Origin: CAVTAV01 sp963732795
Lineage (GTDB): Bacteria; Pseudomonadota; Alphaproteobacteria; CAVTAV01
Length of the DNA stretch: 64,000 nucleotides
Reading direction: 5' to 3'
NCBI GenBank assembly: GCA_963732795.1
Contig: CAVTAV010000003.1
Span: forward strand, 210,384-274,383
In this document: positions 10,236 to 20,356 of the stretch, one piece after another
How the letters are laid out: each line of letters starts with the position of its first letter
How positions within the stretch are numbered: the first letter of the stretch is position 1
Notes under the pieces: model-generated
The model's database searches: none
The model's input: the letters and a program-made list of their open reading frames with translations, nothing else
What the model was told of the DNA's origin: nothing
Made by a program: the position numbers and the translations under genes

Positions 10236-12168
10236 ATGTGCGGCATAACCGGCATCATGGACACGGGCGGCAAGCGCGAAATCGATCGCGGCACTGCTCG
10301 GACGCATGAACGACAGTCAGACCCATCGCGGGCCCGACGAGCACGGACTCTATGTCGCGCCGGGCATCGGGCTCGGCCATCGCCGGCTGTCGATTATCGA
10401 CCTTTCTTCGGGCCAACAGCCGCTTTTTAACGAGGATCACTCGGTCGTTGTCACGTTTAACGGCGAAATCTATCAATTTTCAGTCCTTAACGACCGAACT
10501 TTTGGCCAAGGGACACAAGTTCCGGACCCATAGCGACACGGAAGTGATCGTGCATGCCTGGGAGGAATGGGGCGAGGATTGCGTCAAGCGGTTCCGCGGC
10601 CAGTTCGCCTTTGCGGTCTGGGACAGCAATTCCGAGACCCTGTTCCTGGCGCGCGACCGGCTCGGCCAGAAGCCGTTGCATTACACCGTGCTCGCCGACC
10701 GGACGCTGGTGTTCGGCTCGGAGCTGAAATCGGTTCTGACCCATCCGGCCACACCGCGCGTAATCGAGCCGCAGAGCGTCGAGGACTATTTCGGCTACGG
10801 CTATATCCCGGACCCGCGGACAATCTTCAAGGGCATCTACAAACTGCCTCCGGGGCACACGCTTGACGATCCGCCGCAATGCCGCTGTGCCGGCGCCGAA
10901 AGAGTACTGGGACATCTCGTTCGACGAAGACGCTCGGCCTTTCCGAGCAGGAGATTTGCGAGGAGCTGATCACGCGGCTGCGCGAGGCCGTGAAGATCCG
11001 CATGATCGCGGACGTGCCGCTCGGTGCTTTCCTCTCCGGCGGGGTGGATTCGAGCGCGATCGTCGCCTTGATGGCGCAAACTTCCGACGCGCCGGTCAAT
11101 ACCTGCTCGATCTCCTTCGACGTGCCGCAATACGACGAGTCCAAATACGCTCTCGAAGTCGCCCAGCGATACAAAACCAATCACAATACCAAGCTCGTCG
11201 ATCCCAACAGCTTCGACCTCGTTGACCGTTTGGCCGGCTTCTTCGACGAGCCCTTCGCCGATTCCTCCGCGATGCCGACCTTCCGGGTCTGCGAGCTCGC
11301 CCGGGAGCGGGTGACCGTGGCGCTGTCGGGCGATGTCGGCGACGAGCTTTTCGCGGGCTATCGGCGCTATCGTTGGCATCACTATGAGCAGTCGATCCGC
11401 AACAGGTTCCCGCAGGCGTTGCGCGGGCCGCTCTTCACGGTGCTCGGCCGGCTATACCCGAAGATGGACTGGGCGCCGAAAGTGCTGCGCGCTCGCTCGA
11501 CCTTCCAGGCGCTCGCGGAAGATCCCTTCATCGGCTATTTCCACAGCGTTTCGGTGCTGCGCGACGAGCTACGGAGCCGGCTGTTCAGCGACAAGATGCG
11601 CGGCGAGCTTCAAGGCTATCACGCCGCCAATACCCTGATCGACGCGATGAACGCGGCCAAGACCGACGACGACCTGTCGCGCGCGCAATATGCCGACATG
11701 AAGACCTATCTGCCCGGCGATATCCTGACCAAGGTGGACCGCACCAGCATGGCGGTCTCGCTCGAGGTCCGCTCGCCGATCATCGATCACGAGTTCATGG
11801 AATGGGCCGCCGGCATCCCGGCCGCGATGCGGCTCAAGGGCCGGGAAGGCAAGTACATCTTCAAGAAGGCCTTGGAGCCCCATCTGCCCCACGACGTGAT
11901 GTATCGCGAGAAGATGGGCTTCGCCGTGCCGATCTCGGAATGGTTCCGCGGGCCGTTGCGCCAACGGGTCGGCGAGTCGCTCGCGAGCGACGTTCTGGCC
12001 GACACCGGCATGTTCGATATGGGCTATCTGCGCAAGCTGGTCGAGCAGCACCAGTCGGGCGTGTCCGAGCATTCACCCGCGCTTTGGGCGCTTCTGATGT
12101 TCAAATCCTCGCTCAGGAAGCTGTTCGGCGAAGCCGATTCCGTCCCGCAGCGCCGTGCCACCGCCTAA
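10236..12168 (+). CDS. XrtA-system amidotransferase, asparagine-synthase-like (TIGR03108), four frameshifts
   Basis: Glutamine-dependent amidotransferase of about 642 aa after repair. The N-terminal nucleophile Cys2 (MCGITGIMDTGG) starts a class II glutaminase domain containing HRGPDEHGLY and FNGEIYQF. The synthetase domain has the ATP-pyrophosphatase loop FLSGGVDSSAIVAL and later LEVRSPIIDHEFMEW. Insertions are inferred near 10285, 10482, 10863 and 10930 (one removes a T from tttt). It closes the XrtA gene set. The full N-terminal glutaminase domain and the length separate it from lasso-peptide cyclases. It is likely to amidate a sugar or acid of the exopolysaccharide. Confidence 0.85.
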
Positions 12169-12991
12169 GCCGGCTCCACAGAATCTCAAGAAAGCCGTAA
12201 ACGCGGCGATGCAGTCGTCGGCGCGATCCCGGTAAATCTCGTGCGCCTCGCCGTCGATCTCGACGAGCCGGGCATTCGGGATTGCGTCGGACATGGCGTG
12301 TTGCTGGGCCAGGGGCGTGGCCGCGCTTCGGGTGGGGGCCAGGATCAAGGTCGGCGCCGAAATGCGCGCCAGTAGCGGCGCGACGTCGGTTTCGGATATG
12401 AGGCGGCTATAGTCTTCGAGCGCGCGGGTCGGGATTTTGTCGAATTGCGCGAACGTCCATCGGCGCGGCGCCTCGGTCATCTGGCCCATCGTGCCGCCGA
12501 GGCGGGAAAGCGCCTCCGCCCAGCCGCGCGGACCCAGCGTGCGGATCGCGGTCTGCCAATCGGCATAACCCATCGCGAAGAACCGTTGCCCCGCCGGACC
12601 GATGGTGGTCGGCGAGGCGCATAAGGTGAGGGAATGAAGAAGCTCGGGGTGGCGCGCGGCGAAAGCGATGCCCAGCATCCCGCCTGTCGAATTCGCCGAG
12701 GAAATGGATCTTGGGCACGTCAAGCGCGTCGAGGAACGCCGCGAGATCGTCCACGAGTGCATCCATGGTCCAGGGATAGTCGGGCCCGGGATCGTCCGAG
12801 CCGCCATGACCCGGAAGATCGCGCCGGATCACGGGCCATTGTGTCGCCAGCGAAGGCGGCCAGTGCCGCCAGAACTGCGCATTGCGGCCCATGCCGTGCT
12901 GAATGAAGACGGCCGTCCTGGTTTCCCAGGGCGGGGTGAAGTCGTCGAGTTCGTAATACGTCGCCCAACCGTTGACCGTGAGGTGGGGCAT
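12073..12991 (-). CDS. Alpha/beta hydrolase, one frameshift
   Basis: Alpha/beta-fold hydrolase starting MPHLTVNGWATYYELDDF. The oxyanion motif FIQHGMGRNAQFW is followed by RDLPGHGGSDDPG and, after one inferred insertion near 12693, the nucleophile elbow GESTGG. The acid is likely in LILAPTRSAATP and the catalytic His in DGEAHEIYRDR. Substrate is unknown. The 3' end is uncertain: the open frame overlaps the convergent amidotransferase gene by about 95 bp, and the recognisable fold ends near 12180 (AAFTAFLRF), so a second indel probably hides the true stop. Confidence 0.7.
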
Positions 12992-13011
12992 GGATCGAGC
13001 TTGAGCGACGC

Positions 13012-13242
13012 CTAATGCGTGTTGTCGGTTTGGCTTACGCCGTTGGAAGCCGGAGCGATGCCGTTTAGCGACGTTGGGTCGCTTTGGCTGTCGGCCACTT
13101 GAGGCGCGCTGCCCTGGAATACGTTGTAGACCAGCAGAATTGCCGCGGCCCAGCCGATCACGCCGCCGCAGAACCAGATAAAGATCGAGCGCCGCAGCGT
13201 AAAGATTTGAAGCTGAGGTTCCGGATCGAGTTTACGGACCAT
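13012..13242 (-). CDS. Small single-pass membrane protein, unknown function
   Basis: A 76-residue protein beginning MVRKLDPEPQLQIFTLRRS. It has one strong membrane helix (IFIWFCGGVIGWAAAILLVYNVF region, residues about 20-42) and a polar Ser/Asn/Thr-rich tail. Positive residues before the helix suggest N-in topology with the tail in the periplasm. It stands alone, upstream of a 300-bp gene-free stretch and in the same orientation as the pho genes. No family recognised. Confidence 0.55.
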   Translation of the reverse strand: MVRKLDPEPQLQIFTLRRSIFIWFCGGVIGWAAAILLVYNVFQGSAPQVADSQSDPTSLNGIAPASNGVSQTDNTH

Positions 13243-13552
13243 GTGACGGTTCTCCCGCAGTCACGTCCTGGAGCTTTCCGAGCCAATCGTTACTCGGGAC
13301 AGCTCCGCCGAAGGTACGACCGGTCCGCATTGGCCTCGCCGGCTCGTCACAACCACCCTCCGGCATTGACGCGCTTATCGACAATGCCTACCACATCTGT
13401 GATTTCAGATTGAATTTAACCACAATATGTGGTGGCGGTCACGGAACTTTTGTGCCTGTGTACAACTTCGGCAAAGCCCGGTTAACCAAGTCGCTTAACC
13501 AACATTAGCCGAGCCGCGCGGAGACGTCAAAAAGCGATTGAACGGGAGGGGG
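13243..13552. other. Gene-free stretch with candidate operators
   Basis: About 310 bp between the small membrane protein and the end of phoB, with no plausible gene. It contains an inverted repeat CCACA-ATA-TGTGG at 13420-13432 and two direct copies of TTAACCAA (13482-13489 and 13495-13502). As it lies upstream of the small membrane-protein gene, it probably holds that gene's promoter. TTAACC elements recall CtrA half-sites, but the spacing (13-bp period) is not the canonical one. Confidence 0.35.
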
Positions 13553-14252
13553 TTAGGCCGTGGCAGTCTGCTCGTCGAGCGCGTAGCCGGCGGAGCGCAC
13601 GGTGCGAATCAGGTCGTCGGCGCCGTTCACGTTGATCGCCTTGCGGAGCCGCCGGATATGCGCGTCGACCGTGCGCATCTCGACATAGACCTCGTTTCCC
13701 CAGACCGCGTTCAGGAGCTGCTCGCGGGAGAACACGCGGGTCGGGTGCTCGAGGAAATGCTTCAGGAGCCGGAACTCGGTCGGCCCGAGATGGACCAGTT
13801 TACCATCGCGGGTGACCTTGTGGCTCGCGGTATCCATCCGGATGCCGCCGAATTCGAGAACGCCGCCGGCGAGGGCGGGGCGCACCCGCCGCAAAACGGC
13901 ATGGACCCGGGCCAGACAGCTCGGACGGCGAGAAGGGTTTGGTGATGTAATCGTCGGCGCCGGTGTCGAGGCCGCGGATGCGATCGGCTTCTTCGCCGCG
14001 CGCCGTCAGCATGATGATCGGCGTGTTGCGGGTCTCGGGCTGGCGGCGCAGGCGCCTGCAGACCTCGATGCCGCTCACCATCGGCAGCATCCAGTCCAAG
14101 AGCACGAGATCAGGAGGCTCTTCCTGCGCCCTCATCAGGCCTTCCTCACCGTCCGCGGCGTAGGCCACCTTGAACCCTTCATGCTCCAGGTTGTAGCGCA
14201 GCAACTCCGCCATGCTGGCGTCGTCTTCGATAACAAGAATCGTGGGATTCAT
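13553..14252 (-). CDS. phoB: Phosphate regulon response regulator PhoB, one frameshift
   Basis: OmpR-family DNA-binding regulator of the phosphate-starvation response, 232 aa when repaired. The receiver starts MNPTILVIEDDASMAEL; the phosphoacceptor is Asp53 in LLDWMLP, with Lys in TKPFSPSEL. The winged-helix domain contains LGPTEFRLLKHFLEHP and VWGNEVYVEMRTVDAHIRRL. One T insertion near 13922 separates the two domains; removing it gives ELLARVHAVLRRVRP. It is the last gene of the phoR-pstSCAB-phoU-phoB series and lies 49 bp after phoU. Confidence 0.92.
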
Positions 14253-14301
14253 TCTCGGCTCAACGCTCCTTAACGATCGGGCATAGCTTCGCGGCGCTTG
14301 G

Positions 14302-15021
14302 TCAGGCTCCCTTCGCCGGGGCACCAGCGACTGCAAAGGCCGTATTGTCGCTCTTCGGCCGGGCGGCATCGATCATCTCGCCGCGAGCCACGTAATGGAC
14401 GATCTCTGCGATATTGGTGACGTGATCGCCGATCCGCTCGATATTCTTTGCCACGAACAGAAGATGCGTGCAGGGCGTAATCGCGCTCGGGCTCTCCATC
14501 ATGTAGGTCAGGAGCTCGCGGAACAGGCTGTTGTAGAGCTCATCGATCTGTTCGTCGCGCTGCCAGACGGCAAGAGCCTTTGCGGCGTCGCGCTCGATAA
14601 AGGCGTCGAGGACCTCATTGATCATCCGACGTGCGATCCGCGACATTTCCGGGATCACGCTGATCGGCTTCAGAGGCGATGACTGATTAATGACCGTCGC
14701 GCGCTTGCCGATATTTTTCGCGTAGTCTCCGATGCGCTCGAGGTCGCTCGAAATCTTCAGGGTCGAGACGATCTCCCGGAGATCGTCGGCCACCGGTTGC
14801 CGCCGGGCCAGAATCTCGATCGCTTGGGATTCGATTTCGCGCTCCAAATCGTCGATCTTGACGTCCTCTTCGAGGAGTCGCAGGGCGACGGCGTTGTCGC
14901 GCTTGACCAACGCGTCGATCGCCGAAGCGAGCGCGGACTCGGCAAGCCCGCCCATGCGGGACACCAGAGACTTGAGCTGGTTGAGCTCGTCTTCAAACGC
15001 CGTGATTGTGTGTCGGGGCAT
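14302..15021 (-). CDS. phoU: Phosphate transport system regulator PhoU
   Basis: PhoU, 239 aa, a two-repeat helical-bundle protein that connects the Pst transporter to PhoR and keeps the regulon off when phosphate is plentiful. Visible features are the start MPRHTITAFEDELNQLKSLV, the first-repeat motif EREIESQAIEILARRQP and DLERIGDYAKNIGKRA, and the second-repeat copy IERIGDHVTNIAEIVHY; both contain the acidic E-x-x-D metal-binding pattern. The gene is intact and sits between pstB and phoB. Confidence 0.95.
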   Translation of the reverse strand: MPRHTITAFEDELNQLKSLVSRMGGLAESALASAIDALVKRDNAVALRLLEEDVKIDDLEREIESQAIEILARRQPVADDLREIVSTLKISSDLERIGDYAKNIGKRATVINQSSPLKPISVIPEMSRIARRMINEVLDAFIERDAAKALAVWQRDEQIDELYNSLFRELLTYMMESPSAITPCTHLLFVAKNIERIGDHVTNIAEIVHYVARGEMIDAARPKSDNTAFAVAGAPAKGA

Positions 15022-15052
15022 AGGTGTCTCCGATGATGGGATCCGGGCCGGT

Positions 15053-15898
15053 CTAACCGAAGCGGCCGGTGATGTAGTCCTGAGTCTGTTTCAGCGCCGG
15101 GCTGGTGAACACCGTCGAGGTGCGGTCGAATTCGATCAACTCCCCGAGATACATGAAGGCCGTGAAATCGGACACGCGGGCGGCCTGCTGCATGTTGTGG
15201 GTGACGATGGCGATGGTGTAGTCGGTCTTCAGTTCGTCGATCAGTTCCTCGATCTTCGCCGTCGAAATCGGGTCGAGCGCGGAGGCCGGCTCGTCGAGCA
15301 GAAGAACCTCGGGCTCGACCGCCACGGCACGCGCGATGCAAAGGCGTTGTTGCTGACCGCCGGAGAGGCTGAGGCCGCTCTGCTTCAGCTTGTCCTTTAC
15401 CTCGTCCCACAGGGCCGCCCGGCGCAGCGAGTGCTCCACCCGGTCGGCCATTTCCGAGCTTGAGAGGCGCTCATAGAGCTTCACGCCGAACGCGATATTG
15501 TCGTAGATCGACATCGGGAAGGGCGTTGGCTTCTGGAACACCATGCCGATCCGGGCCCGCAACAGATTGAGATCGATATTCGGTGTAAGTATGTTCACAC
15601 CGTCGAACAGTACTTCGCCCTCGGCCCGCTGCTTGGGATAGAGGTCGTACATGCGATTGAAGACCCGCAGCAAAGTAGATTTGCCGCAGCCAGACGGACC
15701 GATGAACGCCGTTACTTGCTTTTCGTGGATCGGCAGCGACACGTCTTTCAAGGCATGATGGGTGTTGTAATAGAAATTCAGGTCTTTGACCGAAATCTTC
15801 ACGCTTCTCGCCTCCGTTTTGTCGCGAGCCGCCGACGAAATTCCGCTCATGGCCAGGTCGGCTTCGACTCCGAGGTTAATGCGCTCCGCTCCCGACAT
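15053..15898 (-). CDS. pstB: Phosphate ABC transporter ATP-binding protein PstB
   Basis: ATPase of the high-affinity phosphate importer, 281 aa. Walker A GPSGCGKST, Q-loop (GMVFQKPTPFPMSIYDN), signature LSGGQQQR, Walker B VLLLDEPASALD and switch His (VTHNMQQA) are all present. The N-terminus has an extra 30 residues before the conserved VKDLNFYYNTHHALKDV; a start at an internal site is possible. The gene is intact and begins 3 bp after pstA ends. Confidence 0.96.
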   Translation of the reverse strand: MSGAERINLGVEADLAMSGISSAARDKTEARSVKISVKDLNFYYNTHHALKDVSLPIHEKQVTAFIGPSGCGKSTLLRVFNRMYDLYPKQRAEGEVLFDGVNILTPNIDLNLLRARIGMVFQKPTPFPMSIYDNIAFGVKLYERLSSSEMADRVEHSLRRAALWDEVKDKLKQSGLSLSGGQQQRLCIARAVAVEPEVLLLDEPASALDPISTAKIEELIDELKTDYTIAIVTHNMQQAARVSDFTAFMYLGELIEFDRTSTVFTSPALKQTQDYITGRFG

Positions 15899-15901
15899 GG
15901 G

Positions 15902-16753
15902 CTATCTCCTCTCGCCGCCCAGCGACGCCAGATAGCGAGCAACGATGTTTAGCGCCAGGATTCCGATAGTGATGATCAAGGCGCCGCCCCAGGCCAATTC
16001 CTGCCAGTCGTCATAGGGACTCAAGGCCATCTGGTAGATGACCACCGGAAGATTGGCCATTGGCGCATTCATGTTGGTACTGAAGAACTGGTTGTTCAAG
16101 GCGGTGAACAGCAGCGGGGCCGTCTCGCCGGAAATCCGCGCCAGCGCTAGCAGCACGCCCGTGATCATGCCGTTGCGGGCGGCTCGATAGCAGACCGAGG
16201 AAATCACGCGCCACTTCGGTGTCCCCAGAGCAGATGCCGACTCCCGCAGCGTGTTGGGCACGAGATTCAGCATGTCTTCGGTCGTCCGGACCACGACGGG
16301 AACCACGATGACGGCCAGCGCCATCCGCCGGCCCACGCCGAGAAATGGCCCATCGGCGCGACCATGATCTCGTAAATGAATATGCCGACGGCGATCGACG
16401 GGGCGCTCAGCAGGATGTCGTTTATGAAGCGCACGATCTGAGCGATCCTTTCCGACCTGCCGTATTCGGCCAGATAGGTGCCGGCCATGATCCCGAGTGG
16501 CGTGCCGGTGACGATGCCCACCAGTGTCAGCATGATGCTGCCATAGATCGCGTTAAGCAGTCCGCCGGCTTCGCCGGGGGGTGGTGTCATCTCAGTGAAG
16601 ATCGACGGCTTGATTGCATCGAAGCCATTGATGAAGAGGGTCGCGAGGATAAGCGTGAGAATGAAAAGGCCGGTAGACGGTCGCGAACAATGATAGCGAC
16701 AACGCTACGACGTTCCGTACCTTGCGAGTGTGATAGCGTACGTTGTTCATCAT
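15902..16753 (-). CDS. pstA: Phosphate ABC transporter permease PstA, two frameshifts
   Basis: Second membrane permease of the Pst importer, 283 aa after repair. It starts MMNNVRYHTRKVRNVV with ATG overlapping the pstC stop (ATGA). An insertion near 16676 restores TGLFILTLILATLF; a missing base near 16325 joins HFSAWAG to MALAVIVVPVVVRTTEDML. The cytoplasmic coupling loop (LRESASALGTPKWRV) typical of PstA is intact. About six membrane helices are visible. The second defect is a deletion, one of the minority in this window. Confidence 0.88.
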
Positions 16754-17726
16754 CCACCTGCCTTCTTCTCGAGCCGCACCAGCATCAGCCGTGCGATGGC
16801 GAGCACGACGAAGGTGATGACGAACAGGAACAGGCCCAGCTCGATCAGCGACGCCGTATAGAGGTCGCCGATGGCCTCCGTGAATTCGTTGGCGATGGTG
16901 GCGGAGATCGTGGTGCCGGGCGCCAGGATCGACGCACTGATATGATGCGCGTTGCCGATCACGAAGGTGACCGCCATCGTCTCGCCGAGAGCGCGGCCGA
17001 GACCGAGCATGACGCCGCCGACAACACCGGTGCTGCAGAACGGCAGCACGACCTTCCAGACCACTTCCCAGGTTGTCGCGCCGACGCCATAGGCGGATTC
17101 GCGAAGCATGGCAGGAACGGTCTCGAAGACGTCGCGCATGACCGAGGTGATGAAGGGCAGGATCATGATCGACAGTATCAGTCCGGCGGTCAGGATGCCG
17201 ATGCCGTAGGGCGGGCCCTGGAACAGCGCGCCGATGATTGGCACGTTGCCGATTGTGTCGATCAGGAATGGCTGAACATAAATCTGCAGGAACGGGGCGA
17301 AGGAGAACAGGCCCCAGATGCCGTAAATGATGCTGGGAATGCCGGCCAAGAGCTCGATCGCGATGCCGAGCGGCCGCTTCAGCCAGCCGGGGCAAAGTTC
17401 GGTCAGGAAGATCGCGATGCCGAAGCTGACCGGTACTGCCACGATCATGGCGATGACCGATGTAACAAGTGTGCCGTAAATCGGCGCGAGGCCGCCCGAA
17501 TTTCTCGGTGACAGGGTTCCACGCCTCGGTCAGCGAAGAAATCGAGCCCGAACGCCTTGATGGCGGGCATCGCGCCGAGCGTCAGGGAGACGATGACGCC
17601 ACCCAGGATCAGCAGAACGCCCCAGCCGGCCGCACGCGCGAGGAAGCCAAAAATCTTGTCGCCGGTTGCTCCGCTGCCCGAGCGTCGCGCGATGAGCTGT
17701 GGGGGAATGTCTGTTGCCGTGGACAC
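16750..17726 (-). CDS. pstC: Phosphate ABC transporter permease PstC, two frameshifts
   Basis: First permease of the Pst importer, 324 aa after repair. Start MSTATDIPPQLIARRSGSG; first helix GWGVLLILGGVIVSLTLG. Insertions near 17541 and 17500 hide the segment DFFATEAWNPVTEKFGGLAPIYGTLVTS. The remainder is continuous, with the coupling motif LRESAYGVGATTWEV and helices to the end LVRLEKKAGG. The stop overlaps the pstA start. Confidence 0.9.
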
Positions 17727-17750
17727 CGGATTCTTTTCGAAAAGAGTAGC

Positions 17751-17782
17751 GGAAGGACCGGGAGGTTTCTCGCGGCCCTTCC
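17751..17782 (-). terminator. Possible hairpin in the pstS-pstC gap
   Basis: A ten-base stem with one mismatch (17751-17760 with 17773-17782) and a 12-base loop lies in the roughly 106-bp gap between pstS and pstC. In many bacteria a hairpin here lowers transporter expression relative to the abundant binding protein. There is no clear U-tract, so this may equally be a mRNA-stabilising structure. Confidence 0.3.
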
Positions 17783-17832
17783 TTTTGGCCTATATCGTCA
17801 TTCGATAATGTCGATGGTCAGTGGGTAGGCTC

Positions 17833-18858
17833 TTATCTCTTGATCATCGACCACTTGTCCTCGACCAGTTTCACGACGCTGTCCGGGATCGGGACATAGT
17901 CCAGCGATTCGGCCATTTCGTCGCCGTTCTCGTAAGCCCACTTGAAGAAGTCCAACGCGGTCTGCGCCGCTTTCGGATCGGCCGGGTCCTTATACATTAG
18001 GATGAAGCTCGCACCCACGATCGGCCAACTGGTGGCGCCGGGCTGGTTGGTCAGGATGAGATAGTAGCCGGGAGCGTTGGCCCAGTCGGCATTGGCGGCC
18101 GCGGCCTGGAACGCGGTGGTCTTGGGCACCACAGTCTGACCGTCCTTGTTGATCATCTTCATGTAGGTCAGGTGGTTCTGCATCACATAGGCATACTCGA
18201 CATAGCCGATTGCGCCGCGGGTGCGGGCCGTCATGTTGGCGACGCCTTCGTTGCCCTTCGCACCGATGCCGGCGGGCCACTGGACGGAGGCGTTGGCGCC
18301 GACCGTCTCGGCCCATCCGGGCTGAGTTGCTGAGATAGGTGTGAACAGGAACGTCGTGCCCGAGCCTTCCGCGCGATGGACCGGAGCGATCGCAATGTCC
18401 GGCAGCTTCACACCGGGGTTCAGTGCCTGGATCGCCGGGTCGTTCCACTTCTTGATGTCGCCGAGATAGATGGCGGCCAGCGTCGGGCCGTCGATGGTAA
18501 GTTCGCCCGGCTTGATGCCCGGCAGATGTTCACGACCGGAATAACGCCGCCGATGACCATCGGCCATTGGATGAGGCCGGCTGCATTCAGCTTTTCCGGC
18601 ATCAAGGCATATCGGAAGCGCCGAACGTGACGGTCTTGGCTTGATCTGCTTGATGCCGCCGCCGGAACCGATGGACTGATAGTTCAGGCCAATTCCGGTC
18701 TTAGTCTTTATACGCGGCGGCCCATTTCGAATAGACGGATACGGGAACGTCGCGCCTGCGCCGGAAATGTTTTCCGCCATCGCGGTCGACGAGCCGACCG
18801 TGAATGCACCTATGACAAGTGCGCCTAGGAGCCCGACGATAGTCGATTTGGCTTTCAC
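17833..18858 (-). CDS. pstS: Phosphate-binding periplasmic protein PstS, several compensating indels
   Basis: Periplasmic phosphate-binding protein, about 341 aa. Signal peptide MKAKSTIVGLLGALVIGAFTV ends near SSTAMA-ENISGAGATFPYP. The phosphate-contact motifs GIGLNYQSIGSGGGIKQI and HRAEGSGTTFLFT are visible. The frame stays open by chance although the local protein is scrambled twice: around 18705-18745 (expected VYSKWAAAYKDKTG) and 18515-18645 (expected TVTFGASDMP, EKLNAAGLIQWPMVIGG, VVN, then PGIKPGEL). At least five indels that cancel out in frame are needed, so the displayed sequence of residues about 42-110 should not be trusted. Confidence 0.88.
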   Translation of the reverse strand: MKAKSTIVGLLGALVIGAFTVGSSTAMAENISGAGATFPYPSIRNGPPRIKTKTGIGLNYQSIGSGGGIKQIKPRPSRSALPICLDAGKAECSRPHPMADGHRRRYSGREHLPGIKPGELTIDGPTLAAIYLGDIKKWNDPAIQALNPGVKLPDIAIAPVHRAEGSGTTFLFTPISATQPGWAETVGANASVQWPAGIGAKGNEGVANMTARTRGAIGYVEYAYVMQNHLTYMKMINKDGQTVVPKTTAFQAAAANADWANAPGYYLILTNQPGATSWPIVGASFILMYKDPADPKAAQTALDFFKWAYENGDEMAESLDYVPIPDSVVKLVEDKWSMIKR

Positions 18859-18989
18859 CTTGCTTCTCCCAACGTTGGTTTTGTCAGTACGACCGCCTCG
18901 CGCATCGGCAGCACGTCACCACCGTATGGACTGCGAGGTTTGATCGCGGTGACGGTAGTGTCGCGCGATGACTGAAATACGATAATTAT

Positions 18990-19007
18990 GTTGCAGTTTT
19001 ATGATGG
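18990..19007 (-). promoter_or_regulatory. Candidate Pho box upstream of pstS
   Basis: On the minus strand, CCATCAT-AAAA-CTGCAAC matches the PhoB tandem consensus CTGTCAT-AAAA-CTGTCAT at about five of seven bases in each half, with the correct 11-bp period. It lies about 130 bp before the pstS ATG, between phoR and pstS, where PhoB would be expected to bind. Confidence 0.45.
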
Positions 19008-19049
19008 TGGCGATCGCAAAGCCGCTGGAGAGGCTGTGATTTAGACTCG

Positions 19050-20356
19050 TCAGACGCGCGCGGATTCCGATTTAGGTATCGGAAATATAACGGAAAATGT
19101 CGATCCGACGCCTTCCTTGCTCGTGACCGACAGAGCGCCCCGGTGACGGTTTACGATGTGTTTGACGATCGCGAGGCCGAGGCCGGTTCCGCCCAGTTCG
19201 CGCGACCGCGCCGAATTCCACGCGGTAAAACCGTTCCGTGAGTCGGGGGATATGCTCCTGGGCGATCCCGGGGCCATCGTCCTTGACCGCAACGATAACG
19301 GCGGGTCCCACGATCTGCGGTGCCGATTCCGCTGGCCGGGCCGAAACCTCCACCGTGCCGCCGGGCCGGCCGTATTTCACGGCATTGTCGATAAGGTTTT
19401 GAAAAACCTCGATCAATTGGTCCCGGTCGCCAAGGATCTTCGGCAGACCTTCCTCGATTTTAAGAGTGACGGTGGCTTGGCGGCCGACGGCGCGAGGTTG
19501 GATCGTTTCCTTGACTCCCCTGAGGACCGCCCGCGAGATCGATCGGCGTGCTCGGCGGCGTATATTCGTCGAGCTCGATCCGTGAAAGCGACAGCAGATC
19601 TCCGATTAGGCGGGTCATTCGGGCCGATTCGCGCTGCATGATGGCGAGAAATCGCGTGCGGGCCGCCTCATCCTTGCTGGCCGGCCCCTGTAGCGTCTCG
19701 ATGAAGCCGACCAGGCTCGCAAGGGGCGTACGCAGCTCATGGCTGACATTGGCGACGAAATCCGCCCGCATCTGCTCGGCGTGTCGAATATGGGTAATGT
19801 CATGGAGTGCGATCGCCGTGGTCAGGCGGTTGCGCGTGAGAATGCGTGGCGGCGCCGGCATACGCGGGTCCAACAATCTGGTCGCGCGAAGCAGATAGGT
19901 TCTAACCACTGCCCCCGGCACGTTGATTTCCGTGGATTGCTCCGGCCCTCCTGCATCCAGCACGTCGATGGCAGCCAAAGCAGCGGGCTGGCGCAAATGC
20001 AGGGCAATGTCATCTCCGGTGACCGGCCGCCCGAGGAAGGACTCCGCAGCCGAGTTGGCGAAGATGATGCGTCGATTCGAATCGAGGAGAAGGAACGGGT
20101 CCGTCAGGCCATTGAGAAGGGCGGTGCTGAAAACCGGTGATTCGTCGCCGGTATCCGTCGTGATCGTCGTTGTGACGGCGGCGGGCATAGCGGGTCTGGA
20201 GGCCGTGTTGAGCCAGCCCGCAGTGACGGCGCCAAGACTGGAAACAATAATGATCGTGGCCACCCAACCGTATGCGAGACCACCCGCGGCGCCGAGAATG
20301 AGCACAAGCACTTGAACCGCGAAGAGACCGATCAAGATTGAGCGAAGATGGGACAT
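19050..20356 (-). CDS. phoR: Phosphate regulon sensor histidine kinase PhoR, two frameshifts
   Basis: Membrane-bound sensor kinase, 434 aa after repair. Two N-terminal helices (ILIGLFAVQVLVLILGAAGG and WVATIIIVSSLGAVTAGW) precede a PAS-like domain (LTDPFLLLDSNRRIIFANS). The H-box is DFVANVSHELRTPLASL; the N-box (NLIDNAVKYG) and G-boxes (DDGPGIA, GTGLGLAIVKHIV) follow. Insertions are inferred near 19530 and 19205. It is the first gene of the phosphate locus on this strand, 191 bp before pstS. Confidence 0.9.

Noticed and set aside
10236..12168. Lasso-peptide cyclase in relation to the PqqD operon
   Set aside because: It has a complete class II glutaminase domain with Cys2 and is about 642 aa; it belongs to the XrtA amidotransferase family, 8 kb away in another operon.
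13482..13502. Canonical CtrA box near the small membrane-protein gene
   Set aside because: TTAA cores are nine bases apart instead of seven; kept only as an unexplained direct repeat.
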